Shown here in pieces: positions 21,287-33,645 of a stretch of 64,000 nt of DNA. The notes under the pieces were generated by a model. It saw only the letters and a list, made by a program, of their open reading frames with translations. It was not told where the DNA came from and did not search any database. The stretch lies in contig JAFCMP010000224.1 of the NCBI GenBank assembly GCA_017506865.1, positions 434,001 to 498,000 on the forward strand, read 5' to 3'. Origin of the DNA: Tribonema minus (lineage: Eukaryota > Sar > Xanthophyceae > Tribonematales > Tribonemataceae). Position 1 is the first letter of the stretch, and every line of letters starts with the position of its first letter. Made by a program: the position numbers and the translations under genes.

Positions 21287-22056
21287 CACAGATCAGTGGC
21301 ATCTTGACAGAGCGGCTGGTAATCCTTAGTTGCTGCAGTCATGCCAGTGACTTGCTGGTGCAACGCGCTGTAAACGTCATGCGCTGTGTGCGTTGAGTCA
21401 CAATGCTAGGGACCATCAGCGCCTCCAAGAGATCTCGGCTGGGGGGCTGCCATTTGCAATGCATGTATACACACGTGATCATGTGGTAGCACTGGCAGCT
21501 GACCGCCTGCTGCAGATGCGCAAGTCATTACCACGGACTATGAGCGCCATGAAAGCGGTCGTCACGTCGTGGAGCAGCAAGAACACTGAGGTGGGCGGGT
21601 GCGAGCAGTCGATGCACATCAGACAACGGCAATTGCTGTTTGGTGTCGTGGCTAGTGGCGTAACATTGATATGCCATTTGTCCATGGCAATGAGCACGTG
21701 TCCACGTCCACAGCCCCTTTTTGGCCCCGAATTCGAGTTTGACGTGTGTGTAGAATAAGCACGTACACTTCATGTATGCGCAAAAAGGCCCCGTTAAAGT
21801 CAACAGCCTCAACCGTGGCTTGCTCATTAGGGGTGCTAGGCAGAGGATAGACACGACGAGCAAGAAGAGAGCACAGGGCAAGGTCAGGACATCGGTCAGC
21901 ATCAAGCACCCTCCTGAAATTTTCTCCGCAGCCTCCAGCGCGACAGTCTCGTCGCAATGGACACCGCAGTGCCACAGCAGGCCATGCAACAGAACGGGGT
22001 GGCTACTACAGGGGCGCCCTCAGCCACAGCGCACGTGCCACCCGTCAGCGTGTCCC
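21287..22056 (+). repeat. Direct repeat, copy 2: promoter and 5' end of the complete MYB gene
   Basis: Partner of 15827-16594, 5,460 bp downstream in the same orientation. This copy continues into the full coding region. Confidence 0.95.
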
Positions 22057-25000
22057 AGCCCATCTTTCATTTCAATGCTGGTGCCATGCAGCCCGCTGCT
22101 GCCCCCGCCTACAGTCTTCCTGCTGCAGCTTACCTGGACAACTCTTTCTATGAGAGGGGACAGGGCAAACGGAGTGTGAGGAAGTGGTCACCCGAGGAGG
22201 ACCAGCTAATGATGCTGCTCGTCAGGGAGCACGGCACCAGGCAGTGGGGGCTTATCGGCTCGCTGCTCAGCGGCCGCACCGGCAAGCAGTGCAGGGAGAG
22301 GTGAGATGAAGACCCTTTCTCTCGTGTCCGAATAACACTCGGCAGATCTTTCCGACTACCGCGCCCTGACCCTGCCTCCCCCCCCCTTCCCTCCCCTCAG
22401 GTGGCACAACCAGCTGGACCCCATGATCAAGAAGGATGCCTGGACGAGGGAGGAGGAGGAGGTGCTGATGCAGGCACACAGCGTGCACGGGAATCGGTGG
22501 GCCGAGATCGCCAAGCTCCTGCCGGGGCGCACCGACAACGCCATCAAGAACCACTGGAACTCCGCCAAGCGCCGCCTGTCGCGCCAGCTGAACATGTCGA
22601 CGAACCCGGGCCCCGTCAACTCGTACGCGCACATGCCCTCGGAGTACTCAATGGTGAGTGGTTGTCTACGACATCACACATCAAATGATGGTGTTCTTTC
22701 AAGCGTGGACCCCTTCCACTGAGCTGCAATGACGAGCGTCATGTGTGACAGTGCTTCATGCGGCCTCCATGCTGTTATCCCCCCCCCCCCCCCGCCCCCG
22801 TCCCCCCGCCCATCCCCTTCTTCTCTTGGAGCCTTATCTTTCAGGACGCGCGTGTGCCCCTCGCCAGCGCGCCGAGCGATGCCCAACACGCACGCCACCA
22901 CTTTGTTCCGGACTTATGTGCGCACACCTCCTTCGCACGTCGTAGCAGGTCGCCCAGCTGCAGCAGCAGCACCTGGCGCAGCAGCAGGCGGCGGCAGCTG
23001 CTGCTGCCGCCGCTGCTGCCGCCGACAGCACTGACGACGACGGCAGTGACCGCATGTACTCCCCCTCGTCTGTCGCCGATGTCGACGGCAGCAGCAACAA
23101 CATCTTCAGCAGCAAGCAGCAGGCCGGCACCAAGAGGCCGGCGGAGGACGCGGCCGGCGGCGGCGGCGGCGGCGCTGCCGCGGCGGAGAACGAACGCGGC
23201 GCCAAGATGCTCAGGGTACGTATGTACGCCGCACGCGCTGCATGTTTGACGCGCCGTCTTTCAAACGCGCGCACTTTGAAACCCGTGGGGTCGATGACGT
23301 GCATGAAGTCAGTGCTGCACGGGCGACGTACACCTGCACACCTTAAACGACGGTCCGTCGTGACGGAGTCGAGCAGCACGACGGCTAATCCGACGGAGAG
23401 GTGTGACGACGGAGTCGTGCATTACGACGGACTCTGGTGTGACCGTGTGCGACAGTGCTGACAACGGCAACAGTATTATTCAGCAGCAGCAGTCTGGAGG
23501 CGTTCGCTGCGAAGCTCTCAGCGCCGCGAAGCTCACGGCGCTACGAAGCTCGCAGGGGCGGATACCGCGTGGATGATTGCCCGAGGCGCGCTGAGCCATG
23601 TCGCGCGTCAAACCCTTTGTAGAGCGTCGTGTGCTGCGGTGTACCCGGCCTTCGCCTTCACTGCGTTTGTGTACTGCGCACAGCCGGCCTCGTACTGCAA
23701 CGCTCCAGCGGGGGGGCCTGCTCACGCTGCGCGCTGCGCGTCACCGCTGCTCTCGCTTGCCGCCGCTGCCATCTACGTACAGCCGCCGCATTGCGCAGCC
23801 GCTCACGCCATTCGCCACGTCGATGCTGCTTTCGCTCGCTGCCACTGCTGTCTACGGCATGGGCTCGTCGCCGAAACTCAGCGCTCAACACCTTATCCTT
23901 AGTTGTGACCATGTGCCGTGGCGCCGGCAGCAGGTTCTGGTGCGCGCATCGCAGCATGCTGCGCGCTCTGCGCCGCGCGATGGGATCACAATATTCGCAT
24001 CCACGAAGCTCTCCGCGCGCATCCTCCCGCATTATCTCGCGCGCACCGCTTCTCTTGGGTACACCTTTGTCGGAGCGCTGCGACACCCACCTGCTGAGCG
24101 CTGACACACACTGCTTTCCCTTCGGGCACTGCCACACTTTGCCTGTGGGAGCGCTGACACGCACGCCGTCGCCGCAATCGCCGCAGGTTCAAGTCGCGCA
24201 GCCCATGGCCGTGCAGCGCAAGCAGACCAAGTCGGACTCGTCAGGCGACATGCTCGCTGCGCAGGCGCTGTTCCGCGGCAGCATCCCCGGCCTCACCAGC
24301 TTCGGCCGCTCGCAGGTCAGTGGTTGTCGCTGAAACTCGGCCAAGACGTTGGCGGGTTCAAAGCGGTGATGTGTTGGTGGACGTGCGGAGGGCGCTGTTG
24401 CGTGGTAGTGCCGCAGGGCTAGCGAAGGCGGTTTTGTCATCAGGTCGTATCTCATGCGTAGCAGCGTATTTCTGTTGGCGACTGCACGTGTCGCGTGGCA
24501 GTGCTCACCCAGAGTCCAGCGTGTGGGCCGTCCATGCGTTTGTCTCAAGCGATGCGAGGCGCACGTTTCCTCCGCCGCCCAGCACTGCGCCCTAACGCAA
24601 TGATTTGTGTGCGCAGGATAGAAGCCCGGAGACACGCTTGATGGACAGATCATCGTTCGCATGCCGCATCCTTGCCACCACATTGTCACCGCGTCGTCGT
24701 GTCACTGGCACCGCGCCCCCGCCCCCTCGGCGCTGCGTCGCTGCCGCCGGCACCAACAGCCGTGCGCGCTACGCATCAGGTGTGCGGCAGCTGCTCCTGT
24801 GCGGTCCCGGGGGCGAGAGTCAACGCTTGAAGTAGGGTCCACTGCTTGAAGTTGAGAGCCTGATGCAGCAACGCTCCGCGCGCCGATCACTCTCCTCGCC
24901 CCGCAGATCCAGCAGTTCCAGCGCGAGAAGCTGAACCTGCTGCGCGCCAACATGCACGACCCCGAGAAGCACCGCATGATTGAGGAGGCGACGCCGGACG

Positions 25001-26315
25001 TGCTCAACGCCAAGGGCCTCCTGCTGTTCCTCAAGCGCAGCCCCAAGGGCGACGAGGCGCCCGTCAACGTGCTCAAGGACGACGGGTGAGCGCCATGGCA
25101 GCGCTTGGCGCATTTCCGCTTCGATGTCGTTTGCGCGAGGCGCCGTTGTCGGTATTATTCCAGGTGCTTGGTTACTGTATACAGTATGTAGCAGCTCGCT
25201 GGCTCACTGACGCGGAAGTTCTTAGCTCCGAGGGCGACGAGGTGCCCGTCCACGTGCTCAAGGACGACGGGTGAGTAGCAGCGAGTGGCAGCGCTCAAAC
25301 TTTAGTGGTTGCATAGCAGTGCTCGTTGTGCTTCGCTCAAGGGGCAGTGGCAGTACAAAGTTGATGCAGTTGGTGCGCAGCAGTGTTCGTTGCTATGCAG
25401 TGGGGCAGTGCGCAGCCTCAGGGGCGAGACGGCAGCGTGCTTGTGAGGAGTGGCAGCACTGACCATGTAGTTGGTGCCCAGCATTGCTCGCTGTGCGGAC
25501 TAAGTGTGGCAGTGCTCGTTGATGTGACGTTGCCCCTCATCTGGCCACCTTTGTCCCCTCTGCAAACCCTGCATGATTCGGCTACGTTCTGCTGCGGATG
25601 CAGCGGCGTCAAACTGCCCAGTGCCCAACAGTCCTGACACGCCCCTTCAGAAGCACGGCGACTTCAATCACTGCGCTACCCGGGCTCCACAAACTCTACG
25701 CTCACCCCCTCATCTCCACCCCCCCCCCCCGCCTCTCCCGCGCCCCGCAGCACCATCGTGACCGAGAACGGGAGCTTCGTCATCGACGCCGCCACCGCGG
25801 CGGCCATGGCGGCGGCTGCTGCCGACTCCGCGCTCACCGCCGCCCTGCAGCCCGCGACGATCGCCGCTGCGCTGGCCGCTGCCCCCACACCCATGCCCGC
25901 CGCCCCCAACGGCGCCGCGCCCGCTGCCGCCGCCGCCGCGCCCGCGTCGACGCCCATGGAGATCGCCCCCGCTGCTGCCGCCGCCGCCAGCAGCGCTGCT
26001 GTGCCTGCGGCCGCGCCCACGACGGCGGAGGCGGCGACGGTGGCGGCGGCGCTCGGCGCTGGCTCCGCCGCCGCGGTGCAGGCGGCGGCGGCCACTGCTG
26101 CGCCCACCGTCGCCGCCGCCGCCGTGGAGGTGGAGGCAGCGGCGCCGGTCGCCGCTGCTGCGGCAGCCGTGCAGGAGGGCGGCGCGGCGGCGCCGAAAGA
26201 GGTCGTCGTGGTGGAGCGCGAGGGCCAGGCGTTCCTCGAGTTTGTGAACACGCACCACATGGAGTGCGACGAGCAGCAACAGCAGCGCGCTGCCGCCGAG
26301 GCGCCGCTCTCGTGA
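21957..26315 (+). CDS. R2R3-type MYB transcription factor
   Basis: Nuclear DNA-binding protein. Exons 21957-22300, 22401-22653, 22949-23215, 24187-24315, 24907-25085 and 25751-26315 join in frame to 578 residues. Two Myb repeats: R2 has Trp at 77, 97 and 116 ([29 protein letters not shown]), and R3 has Trp at 129, 148 and 167 ([38 protein letters not shown]). The first R3 position is Trp, as in animal and protist MYBs, whereas land-plant R2R3 proteins usually have Phe or Ile. The rest is low complexity: Ala-rich blocks, a GTKRPAED stretch that may be a nuclear signal, and a conserved-looking [20 protein letters not shown] helix in exon 5. The very Ala-rich exon 6 ends [14 protein letters not shown]. 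The promoter and first 33 codons are duplicated 5.5 kb upstream. Confidence 0.92.
25222..25275 (+). repeat. Echo of the end of MYB exon 5 with its donor
   Basis: GGGCGACGAGG-GCCCGTC-ACGTGCTCAAGG through ACGACGG plus GTGAG repeats the exon 5 end (25046-25090) about 180 bp into the intron. The frame ([14 protein letters not shown]) is preserved. Confidence 0.9.
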
Positions 26316-28151
26316 GCACGCGCCGCGCCCCCCCGCCGCCCCCCCCCCCCTTCCCCTCCCCCCCCTCCCTGCCCCCGTGCGTGCGCACCGGCACCCCCAG
26401 CGATGTGCGGTGCGCAGGCTGCAGAGCATCAGCTTCAGTCAGTGCTCAGCGGGGGATGGGAGGGGGGGGGGGGGGGGGGGGGGGGGATGAGCGGTGCGTG
26501 TGCGCGCGCCTCACGCCGCCACCACCATCAGCAACTGCAGCCGCAGGGGCGCAGCGCGTCTGCTGCGCATACGCCTCCATTCACCTCTTCCATGCACGTC
26601 ATCTGGAAGTGTCATTCATCACGATGCGACAAACATCACGGAACAAGAAGGAACATTTTTGCGTCGAGCGCCCGCGCCCTCGTATGCCGCTAGCGGCTCG
26701 GCAGGGCTGCAGGGTAGGGGCATCCCAGGGGGTAGGTAGCCATCGAAGCAAGGGAGAAATTGACGGAGGAGGGCTTGGGGGGGGGGGGTCTGTAGGGGCC
26801 GGTACAACTATTACCTAGAGAGGGGGAGGGTGACGGAAAGGGTGACGGAAGCGGTTCCACCCTCAGGCAGCGCAGCTTACAGGGGGTACGACCACCATGC
26901 AAGGGGATTTCATTTGGCACGCGCGCAATCGCGGGGGCGCGTGCAACGCACCGCTCTGCAGCGTCGCCGCGCTGCTTCTTATGGTTTCGCAACCGTTTTC
27001 AATCGTGGGGGGGGGGGGGGGGAGTCGCACACGCGGGAGCGGGCTCCGCCGTCTGTGTTCGCTGCGTACGCGCTCTGAACGACGTGTGCACAGGTCCGCA
27101 GCGCGGCATCGCAGGGGGCGCAGAAAGAAAGAATGCCACGAGTGCTTCATACACTGGGGGGGGGGACACTGGGAAGGCAGGAATCTTCTGCATTTCGGGG
27201 CGCGTTCCGTGTGTCAGCGCGGCCGCCGCCGGAGTGCTGAGTTGGCTGGAGTTGAGGTTGCGATTGCCACCATGTGTGTGTGTGCCACGTTCAATGTGTA
27301 CCATAAGCTTCGACCGCGCTGTGCGTTTCCTTTTGGCTGCGTGTTTGTCTTGGTGTGTTTGAATCAGTTGGTGCTGCTGTTCACTGCTTGTGGGCCAAGT
27401 TGTGGCGGCGATGCCTCAACTTTCGTGTGCTCAGGGGTGGCAGCAGGTGTCGACTGCATTTTCTTCTTGCCTGCAGGCTGCATCTTGGCCATTTTTAAGT
27501 TCATAGGCGCATCAGGCAACAAAGCGTATCTGGTCACAGCGAACCGTGCTACATACTGACTTTCTGCTGCACTTGTGATTCATCGATACACCTGTAGCAT
27601 GCATCTGTGTTGTGCGTCAGTTGACAAACATGGTCAGTTTCAGGTCATACGTTCGTGGTGAGCATACATTGCAATATATATGCCTACGGTCACCCTACAC
27701 TTCACATTCGAATTTCACATGTGAATTTGAATTTCTGCGGTCGGGCGAATTCCACGACAACACACAAAGCACCTGTAGCAAGCGCTGGGGTGATCTGGGC
27801 TTCTCAGTGCACGGAGCGACATTGAATGCCATGCACAAGCGCCCCTATGCCTCCATGAGGAGACCCTAGGAGGAGCCTCCCTGCCAGTGCGGGAGATCAA
27901 TTTAAGGGTCCATCGCACTGTCCAGAGTCTTGTGTCATACTTTTCCACACGCTGCCCCGGCAAGAGCAAGAGCGTTTCTCAAATATAACTTCAACTTTCG
28001 AACTTTTGAACTTCACTTCAAGTTCTGAAGTTTGAAGTTGACGACGAGCCTTGTGAAGCAGAGGCTGCAGCTGCAGCTGTGAGCTCGTCGAGTACGGGGG
28101 TGCTGGGTGCCGAGGGAGACCAATCGGCGGTGCTCGCTTTGCGCCAGCGCC
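26316..28151. other. No gene recognised; long G and C runs
   Basis: Holds the MYB 3' flank, a G run at about 26462-26486, another at 27007-27021 and several open frames without protein-like composition. Position 27980-28040 is a cluster of AACTTCAA/TTGAAGTT words. Confidence 0.5.
27980..28040. promoter_or_regulatory. TTGAAGTT/AACTTCAA cluster upstream of the DnaJ gene
   Basis: About 60 bp of alternating CTTCAA, GAACTT and TTGAAG words forming an imperfect inverted repeat, about 110 bp before the DnaJ start codon. The spacing does not give a canonical heat-shock element (GAA and TTC are one base apart, not two), so a regulatory role is only suggested by position. Confidence 0.3.
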
Positions 28152-31100
28152 ATGCGGTGCTGGCGATCGCCGCGGACACTGGCGTTGTTGGTGCTCGTGA
28201 CACTGTCTGTTCTAGTGCTGACGGCCGCCTCTGATGGGTTCTTTTACGGCGGTCGAGGGCCCCAATTCTTCTTCAATGGTCAGGTGAGCTTTCCGCAATG
28301 ACTTTGCTGCAGAGCGACTCCCAGAAAGCTGTCGGAGTGTTGGTAGAAATCGGAAGTTTGAGAAGTGCGTTTCTTCGCAGCAGCGAACATGTAAAACGCA
28401 CAACGGCTGCGTTGTGAAGGCCACGTAGCCAAATGCACGGCCATTCAACCGTGCATTTTTGAAGAACTGGCTGCAGCACTTGAGCCGATGATCAGCTTTG
28501 GTTCTCAGGAAGTTTTCGACCCCCACCTTTTTTTTTTTTTTTGATCTGCTGTGACAATAAGGTGGACACAATACATGAGTTGATCACAGAGAGTAAAGGA
28601 CCCCACTTACCACTCATTTCCATCATGTGCACATTGTGCGTCCTTCTTGAAACTCAACGCTGCTTGCAACAGTGTTGCTGAGAACCACAACATGGGCTTT
28701 GCTGTGGCAGTGCGTTGGCTGCTTTGTTCCTCACCGCCATCATCATCGCCATACATTGCGCACATGGGAGCTATTTTGGACTGATCTGCAACTGCACATG
28801 CAAGTACCACTGCCACTGCTGAGACTTTCATAAGGACGGCGCGCAGAGGCATCGTGCCTCAATCTCAATCGTCGCGACAGACGCAAATGGTCGCAGTTCC
28901 AGTGTGCTGCGAGCCGTACGTGCCGGTGGCGTGCTGCATGTGGAGGGTCTCAATTGGGAAGGAGAGTCAGTGCAGGCTCACCTGACAGTTGCCAAATGAT
29001 GGAGAGATGAGTCAATTCATGTGAGCCCAGTGCTCCTCTCGCCACCACTGCCGCACACTTCAATGTGCCGCCTTTGCTTGCGCTGTCTCGCAGCCGATGG
29101 GCAGCGACCGCGGCCCTGTCGATAACCAGGGCTACTACGACTGCCTGGGAGTTAGCAAGGGCGCTGACGACAACGCCATCAAGAAGGCATATCGGAGGCT
29201 GGCAGTAAAGCTGCACCCGGACAAGGAAGGGGGGGACCCGGAGCGGTTCAAGGAGCTGGGAGAGGCATACGCGGTGCGTATACCAGTGTTCTACACGAAC
29301 TGCAATGTGTGCTCAACATGACGCTTAGTGTGTGTCCAAGAGGCATGTTTGTATGTGTGAAGCACCAGTTGACTGGCGGTCGCAACACCATGCAAGCTTG
29401 TGAAGACGATGCTGCCATTGCTGTTCTGCTCTGTTGGGACTCAATAGAGCACCTTGATGCACAGCCCCTATTGTCAGCATGTGTTTGCATGGCGCGAGCC
29501 TGTGCCTGACTGCACACTTAGTAGCACGACACACATCGCTTAAAAGTAACAACAGTGCGTACGGCTCACACGTAGGGGGTGGGCGCTGTCACGTGGTTGC
29601 GTGCACCATGCAACGCATCATGTTCTGCGCGATGGCCTGTTACAATTTACAGACAGCGCTGATTGTCCACTTTGTGGACACTGCCATCCTCGAGTGACAC
29701 TCTCGTCATGACGGCGGCATTCACGCACGCAGCCTTGCAGCCTGCTTTTTCAGCCAGTAAGCAGCGGCCGCTGCATGTGTGCTGGGCGCATGGTCTGGAG
29801 AGATCATCATGCGGCACGTGCATCACCAACTGCAGCACTCACCGCGCTACCTGAAGGGCGGCACATTGCACAGCCAATCAGCGGTTGCGATTCATCACTC
29901 TCACCAGTAGCTCCCATCACGGGATTGTGCCCCCCTGTGCTTTGTAATTAGGCAGGATGTCAACCGGGCTCAGTGAAATCTTGTGACGTGCACACAGCCC
30001 CCATCATCAGTGGTTGCCGGCTCTTTCATAAACCCCCCCTCCCCCACCCCCCACCCCCATTCCCCCCCCCCCCCTTACCAGGTGCTCTCCGACCCGGACA
30101 AGCGCCGCACCTACGACCAGTACGGCAAGGCAGCGCTCGACGGCAGCGGCGGCGGCAGCGCTCCGCAATCCACAGACTTTGCAGAGGACATCTTCTCTGC
30201 TCTCTTTGGGGGGGGCGGGGGGCGGCGGCGCGGCGGCGCAGGGGGCGCAGGGGGGGGGTTCCGCAGCGCGCCGCGCGCGCCCGACGCGACGTACGAACTT
30301 GAAGTTCCGCTGGCGGATCTGTACAGCGGCGCGACGCGGCGCGTGCGCGTGTGGACGCAGAAGGTCGGCGGCGGCGGCGGCGCGCCCGTGCGCGCGCCCA
30401 AGGACGTGGACATTGTGATCGAGCGCGGGATGCGCGCGGGGGCGGCGGTCGTGCTCAAGGGGGAGCAGGTGCGCGCGCGTGCGCCCCTGGCTGACGCTTG
30501 ACGGGCTTTGCGAATAAGGGCGAATGTCATGGTGTCCGGCTGACTCGGCCGCGTATGCTGATGCTAGATGTCAGGTTTCATGTAGGGTCGTGCCTGCATG
30601 TGCGCCAGTGTGGGGGCAGAGTGGGGTACGCGCACCGGCGCGACGCTGTCCCTCAATGATGACATGTGTTCCTAAGTGTCAGTGGCGAAGCACTGTGACG
30701 CATGCGCATCGGACGCCGGGTTAGTGTTAGTGTCAGTGTCAGGGGTAGGGCTAGGGTTAGGCATTGGCATGTGTCGCGCTCAAAACCTGCACGCAACTCT
30801 GACCGCATGTCTTGAAGGCGTCAAAGGTGCTGCCGCCTGCAGCAGCAGCACTAACCCCCCCCCCCCCCCCCCCCCCTGCAACGTTTCAAACCGCTTCGCT
30901 ATATCGCCTGTACATGTCCACAGGATCCAGGAATACCGGGCATAGCGCCAGGGGACCTGGTGTTTGTGCTGCGGGAGGCACCGCCAGACGCCAACGGGGG
31001 GGGGTTCACACGCGTCGGGGACCACCTGGTGGTGGACGTGGAGCTAACCCTAGCAGAGGCCCTGCTAGGGTTCTGCCGCCCCCTGTGCCACCTGGATGGC

Positions 31101-32712
31101 ACCACCATAAAGGTGGAGTGGCTCTGCGGCAGTGCTCAGCTTGACGTCGCCAAATGCGGTTGCGCAGCGCAAGCGCCTCACTCCATGTCAGCATGGCTGT
31201 GTATGTCTGCGGCGAAGCGGCCGTTTGTGCGGCGGCGAGTATACGCATCAGAAACTCTTGTTCACGGACTTGATGGTATTCTTTGCACGTGATGCAGGAA
31301 CAGGGCCTGTGGTCGCCACGTGTGCCTGGCGATATGATGGACGCATCGCATAACAGCGCCGCTGCTGCGCCGTTGGTGCCTGCGGCATGACCATACATAC
31401 ATGTAGCCGCGGTGACCCGTCTGCATGAGCATATGCACAGACCGCTATCTGAATACCGGCGCTTATGTTCGGTACATGGCAGGCTGCAGTCCTGCCACCC
31501 ATACGGCTGTCATGAGTGAGTCACTGGGTGTCATTCACTAAAGCATAGTGCGGACCATGCACGTCAAGGGGTTGGTAGATGTAATCTTCATGTGCCTGTG
31601 CCACTACATCATCTGTGATTCATCTTGTGTCCTTTGCGCATGTTCTTGGGGGGATGGACGTAATCCTCAACTGCCCTTCAAGCCGCGGTACACTGCTCCA
31701 GTTACGCAGCTGCACGCCCTCTGTACCTGACATTGTAATGCAAAGTGTTGATATGCTCTGTGGGCAGGCGAAGGAGGTGTACCTTGGCACCACGCTGCTA
31801 CACTTGAGCTTAGCACTTGAACTTTTTGTAGCAGCGCTCATCTTGCGCTGCACAACTCAACATATGCCGCCGCTGTTTCATGCTCGCGCGTGTCGCCGGC
31901 AGGTGCGCGGCGGGCGCAGGGGGGAGGGGGGTGCCGTAAAGCCAGGGGACTTGCGGCGGCTGCGCGGGAGGGGGATGCCCAAGCAGGGGCGGCCGGGAGA
32001 GTTTGGCGATCTGTACCTGCGCTTCAGTGTCATGTTTCCATCAGAGGTGAGGGGAATGTGTACGGTATGCAAGGGGTATGTGTACTCTGTGCAAGGGGAA
32101 TGTGTACTGTATGCAAGGGAATGTGTTCTGTCTGCAAGGGGAATGTGTACTATGTGAGCAGAAGACATTGCTTGTTGTTCGTACGTCGTGGGCATGTGTT
32201 GCGGCAATGACGGCGGCAACAACGTTGGATATTGCAGCAATGGACAACAACATTGCTCACGATAATTGCCACGTGCGCTGAGCACTGTGCTTCATCGCAA
32301 TGTTCAGATTCCCGCACGATGATTGTTTACGCAACCGCGTGGATCACACCAGTCAGAACCGCCCTGCCTGTCGCAGCCCAGGGTGACATTGCGCATCGAA
32401 CACAAGACCAGCGCAGACACTTGCAAGCGCACCCGCGCATGACGAAGCACCAATGTCTGAATCACCCTGCTTGCCGCAACGCAGGATGAAATCGCCCACT
32501 GGACGCAAGAGCAGCGCGACAAACTGGCGGGTCTGCTGCCGCAGCCGCCAGAGTTCCCCTGGAAGGAGGGGGCTGGGGCGAGCACTGCCACAGAAGCGGC
32601 AGTCGAGCCCCCAGACCCCCTGGTTGCGAGAGCGATAGACAGGGGCGTGGGGGGGGGCAGCGGTCAGGAGCAGGGGGACGCCAGCAGTTTCTTTAGGTTC
32701 TTCAACCTCTGA
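28152..32712 (+). CDS. DNAJB11: Secretory-pathway type II DnaJ (ERdj3-like)
   Basis: Hsp40 co-chaperone expected to stimulate the ER Hsp70 BiP. Exons 28152-28283, 29094-29273, 30082-30468, 30924-31112, 31903-32046 and 32485-32712 join at phase 0 to 419 residues. The ATG at 28152 is preferred because it starts a clean signal peptide ([20 protein letters not shown]). The J domain begins [20 protein letters not shown], with HPD at residues 85-87. A Gly/Arg-rich linker follows, then the substrate-binding domains ([33 protein letters not shown]). There is no CxxCxGxG zinc region, hence type II. In the ERdj3 class retention is by partners; the C-terminus here (FFRFFNL) has no KDEL signal. Introns contain a minisatellite, a TTAGGG-like tract (30718-30762) and an echo of the last exon's start. 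ERdj3 is the best fit, but a generic DnaJB cannot be excluded. Confidence 0.88.
30718..30762 (+). repeat. Interstitial telomere-like tract
   Basis: GGTTAGTGTTAGTGTCAG followed by GGGTAGGGCTAGGGTTAGG in a DnaJ intron. Confidence 0.65.
32047..32160 (+). repeat. Minisatellite of about 20-23 bp starting at a splice donor
   Basis: About five units of GCAAGGGGAATGTGTAC-TGT follow immediately after the end of DnaJ exon 5. Confidence 0.85.
32368..32425 (+). repeat. Echo of the start of DnaJ exon 6 with its acceptor
   Basis: CAGGGTGACATTGCGCATCG and the following ACACAAGACCAGCGCAGAC parallel CAGGATGAAATCGCCCACTG and GACGCAAGAGCAGCGCGAC of the real exon, 107 bp upstream of it. Identity is roughly 70-75%. 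Confidence 0.65.
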
Positions 32713-33254
32713 AGAGCTGGGCCATGCAAATGGTGCATGGAGCGGGTTTCATGACTCGCAGTATGTGGTGCGTCTACTTGCAGTACAGGCATTTTGACGG
32801 GAGTCTCCTTCCGCGTTGTGCATACATATGTGCCTGGGCGATGTGCATACGAGCGCTGCCCCCTTTGCGGGCCGCCACGGGTTATAGTGGAATAATAGCA
32901 CGCCGCACGACATCCCTTCGCTGTTGACGCTCTTTCGTGTTTGGATGCGGCGTTGAATGCACTGCCGCGCATGCCGCGCAACGCACGCTGCACTCAGTGT
33001 ACTTTTGCTACGTACTTGTGTGTACACGCCAACAAACACGGGCGACATTTGTATGGAGTGCCATTTCGAATCATCGCTCTGGCATCTGCTCAGACAGCGT
33101 TTGAACATCTGGAACGAGCTAAACCACTACCCGCAATCCCACATTGACCATGATAAAGCACCAATCACGAATAATAGTGCAGGTTGCCACCGCCGCACTG
33201 CATGTGTACACAGGGGGGGGGGCACATGGAGGAGGACGTAGGGGAGGATCTCGA

Positions 33255-33386
33255 GCGTTTGAGTGGTTGTCATTGAGACACTTTCAGACTGTCACACAAC
33301 ATGTAGATTCTGTACAGCAAGCTTCAAGTTAGATGCCATTCATCTGAGCTTTTTTGCGCCCTGAGCGAGAATTAATAAAAAGCACA
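33255..33386. repeat. Inverted repeat, left copy (partner 38019-38137)
   Basis: About 120-130 bp including GTTTGAGTGGTTGTC, CACTTTCAGACTGTC and GCGAGAATTAATAAAAAG recur in reverse complement at 38019-38137. A shorter relative of the inner end (GCGAGAATTAATAAAAAGTA) is at 61371. Confidence 0.85.
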
Positions 33387-33645
33387 TACCTGTAGCATAA
33401 GGGCGCAATGATTAGCTGAGCACTGCATTCGGTTGTGCCGTCTACTTGAAGTTCCCCATGGGCCGCGTTACGCGGGACCAGCCGCCAGCGACAGCCAACA
33501 ACATCTCAAAGCCAGCAGCGAGCGTGGTGCTCGCCTAAACGCCGTCAACCGGGAATGGTGAGCAGCTCTTTCCCTGGAGCTGCCATGCACTTGCTCTTCT
33601 GCGACTACTGTACGACCGCCTGGAACACCACTACACGCACGACAG

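Noticed and set aside
25676-26429. Long minus-strand frames opposite MYB exon 6
   Set aside because: GC-rich alanine codons leave the opposite strand open; the plus frame joins correctly to the MYB exons.
26897-27559. 220-codon plus-strand frame
   Set aside because: No domain, no splice partner, and it runs through a long G tract. Composition looks like untranslated or intergenic DNA.
27984-28040. Heat-shock element upstream of the DnaJ gene
   Set aside because: GAA and TTC triplets are abundant, but their spacing is one base rather than the two required for alternating nGAAn units.
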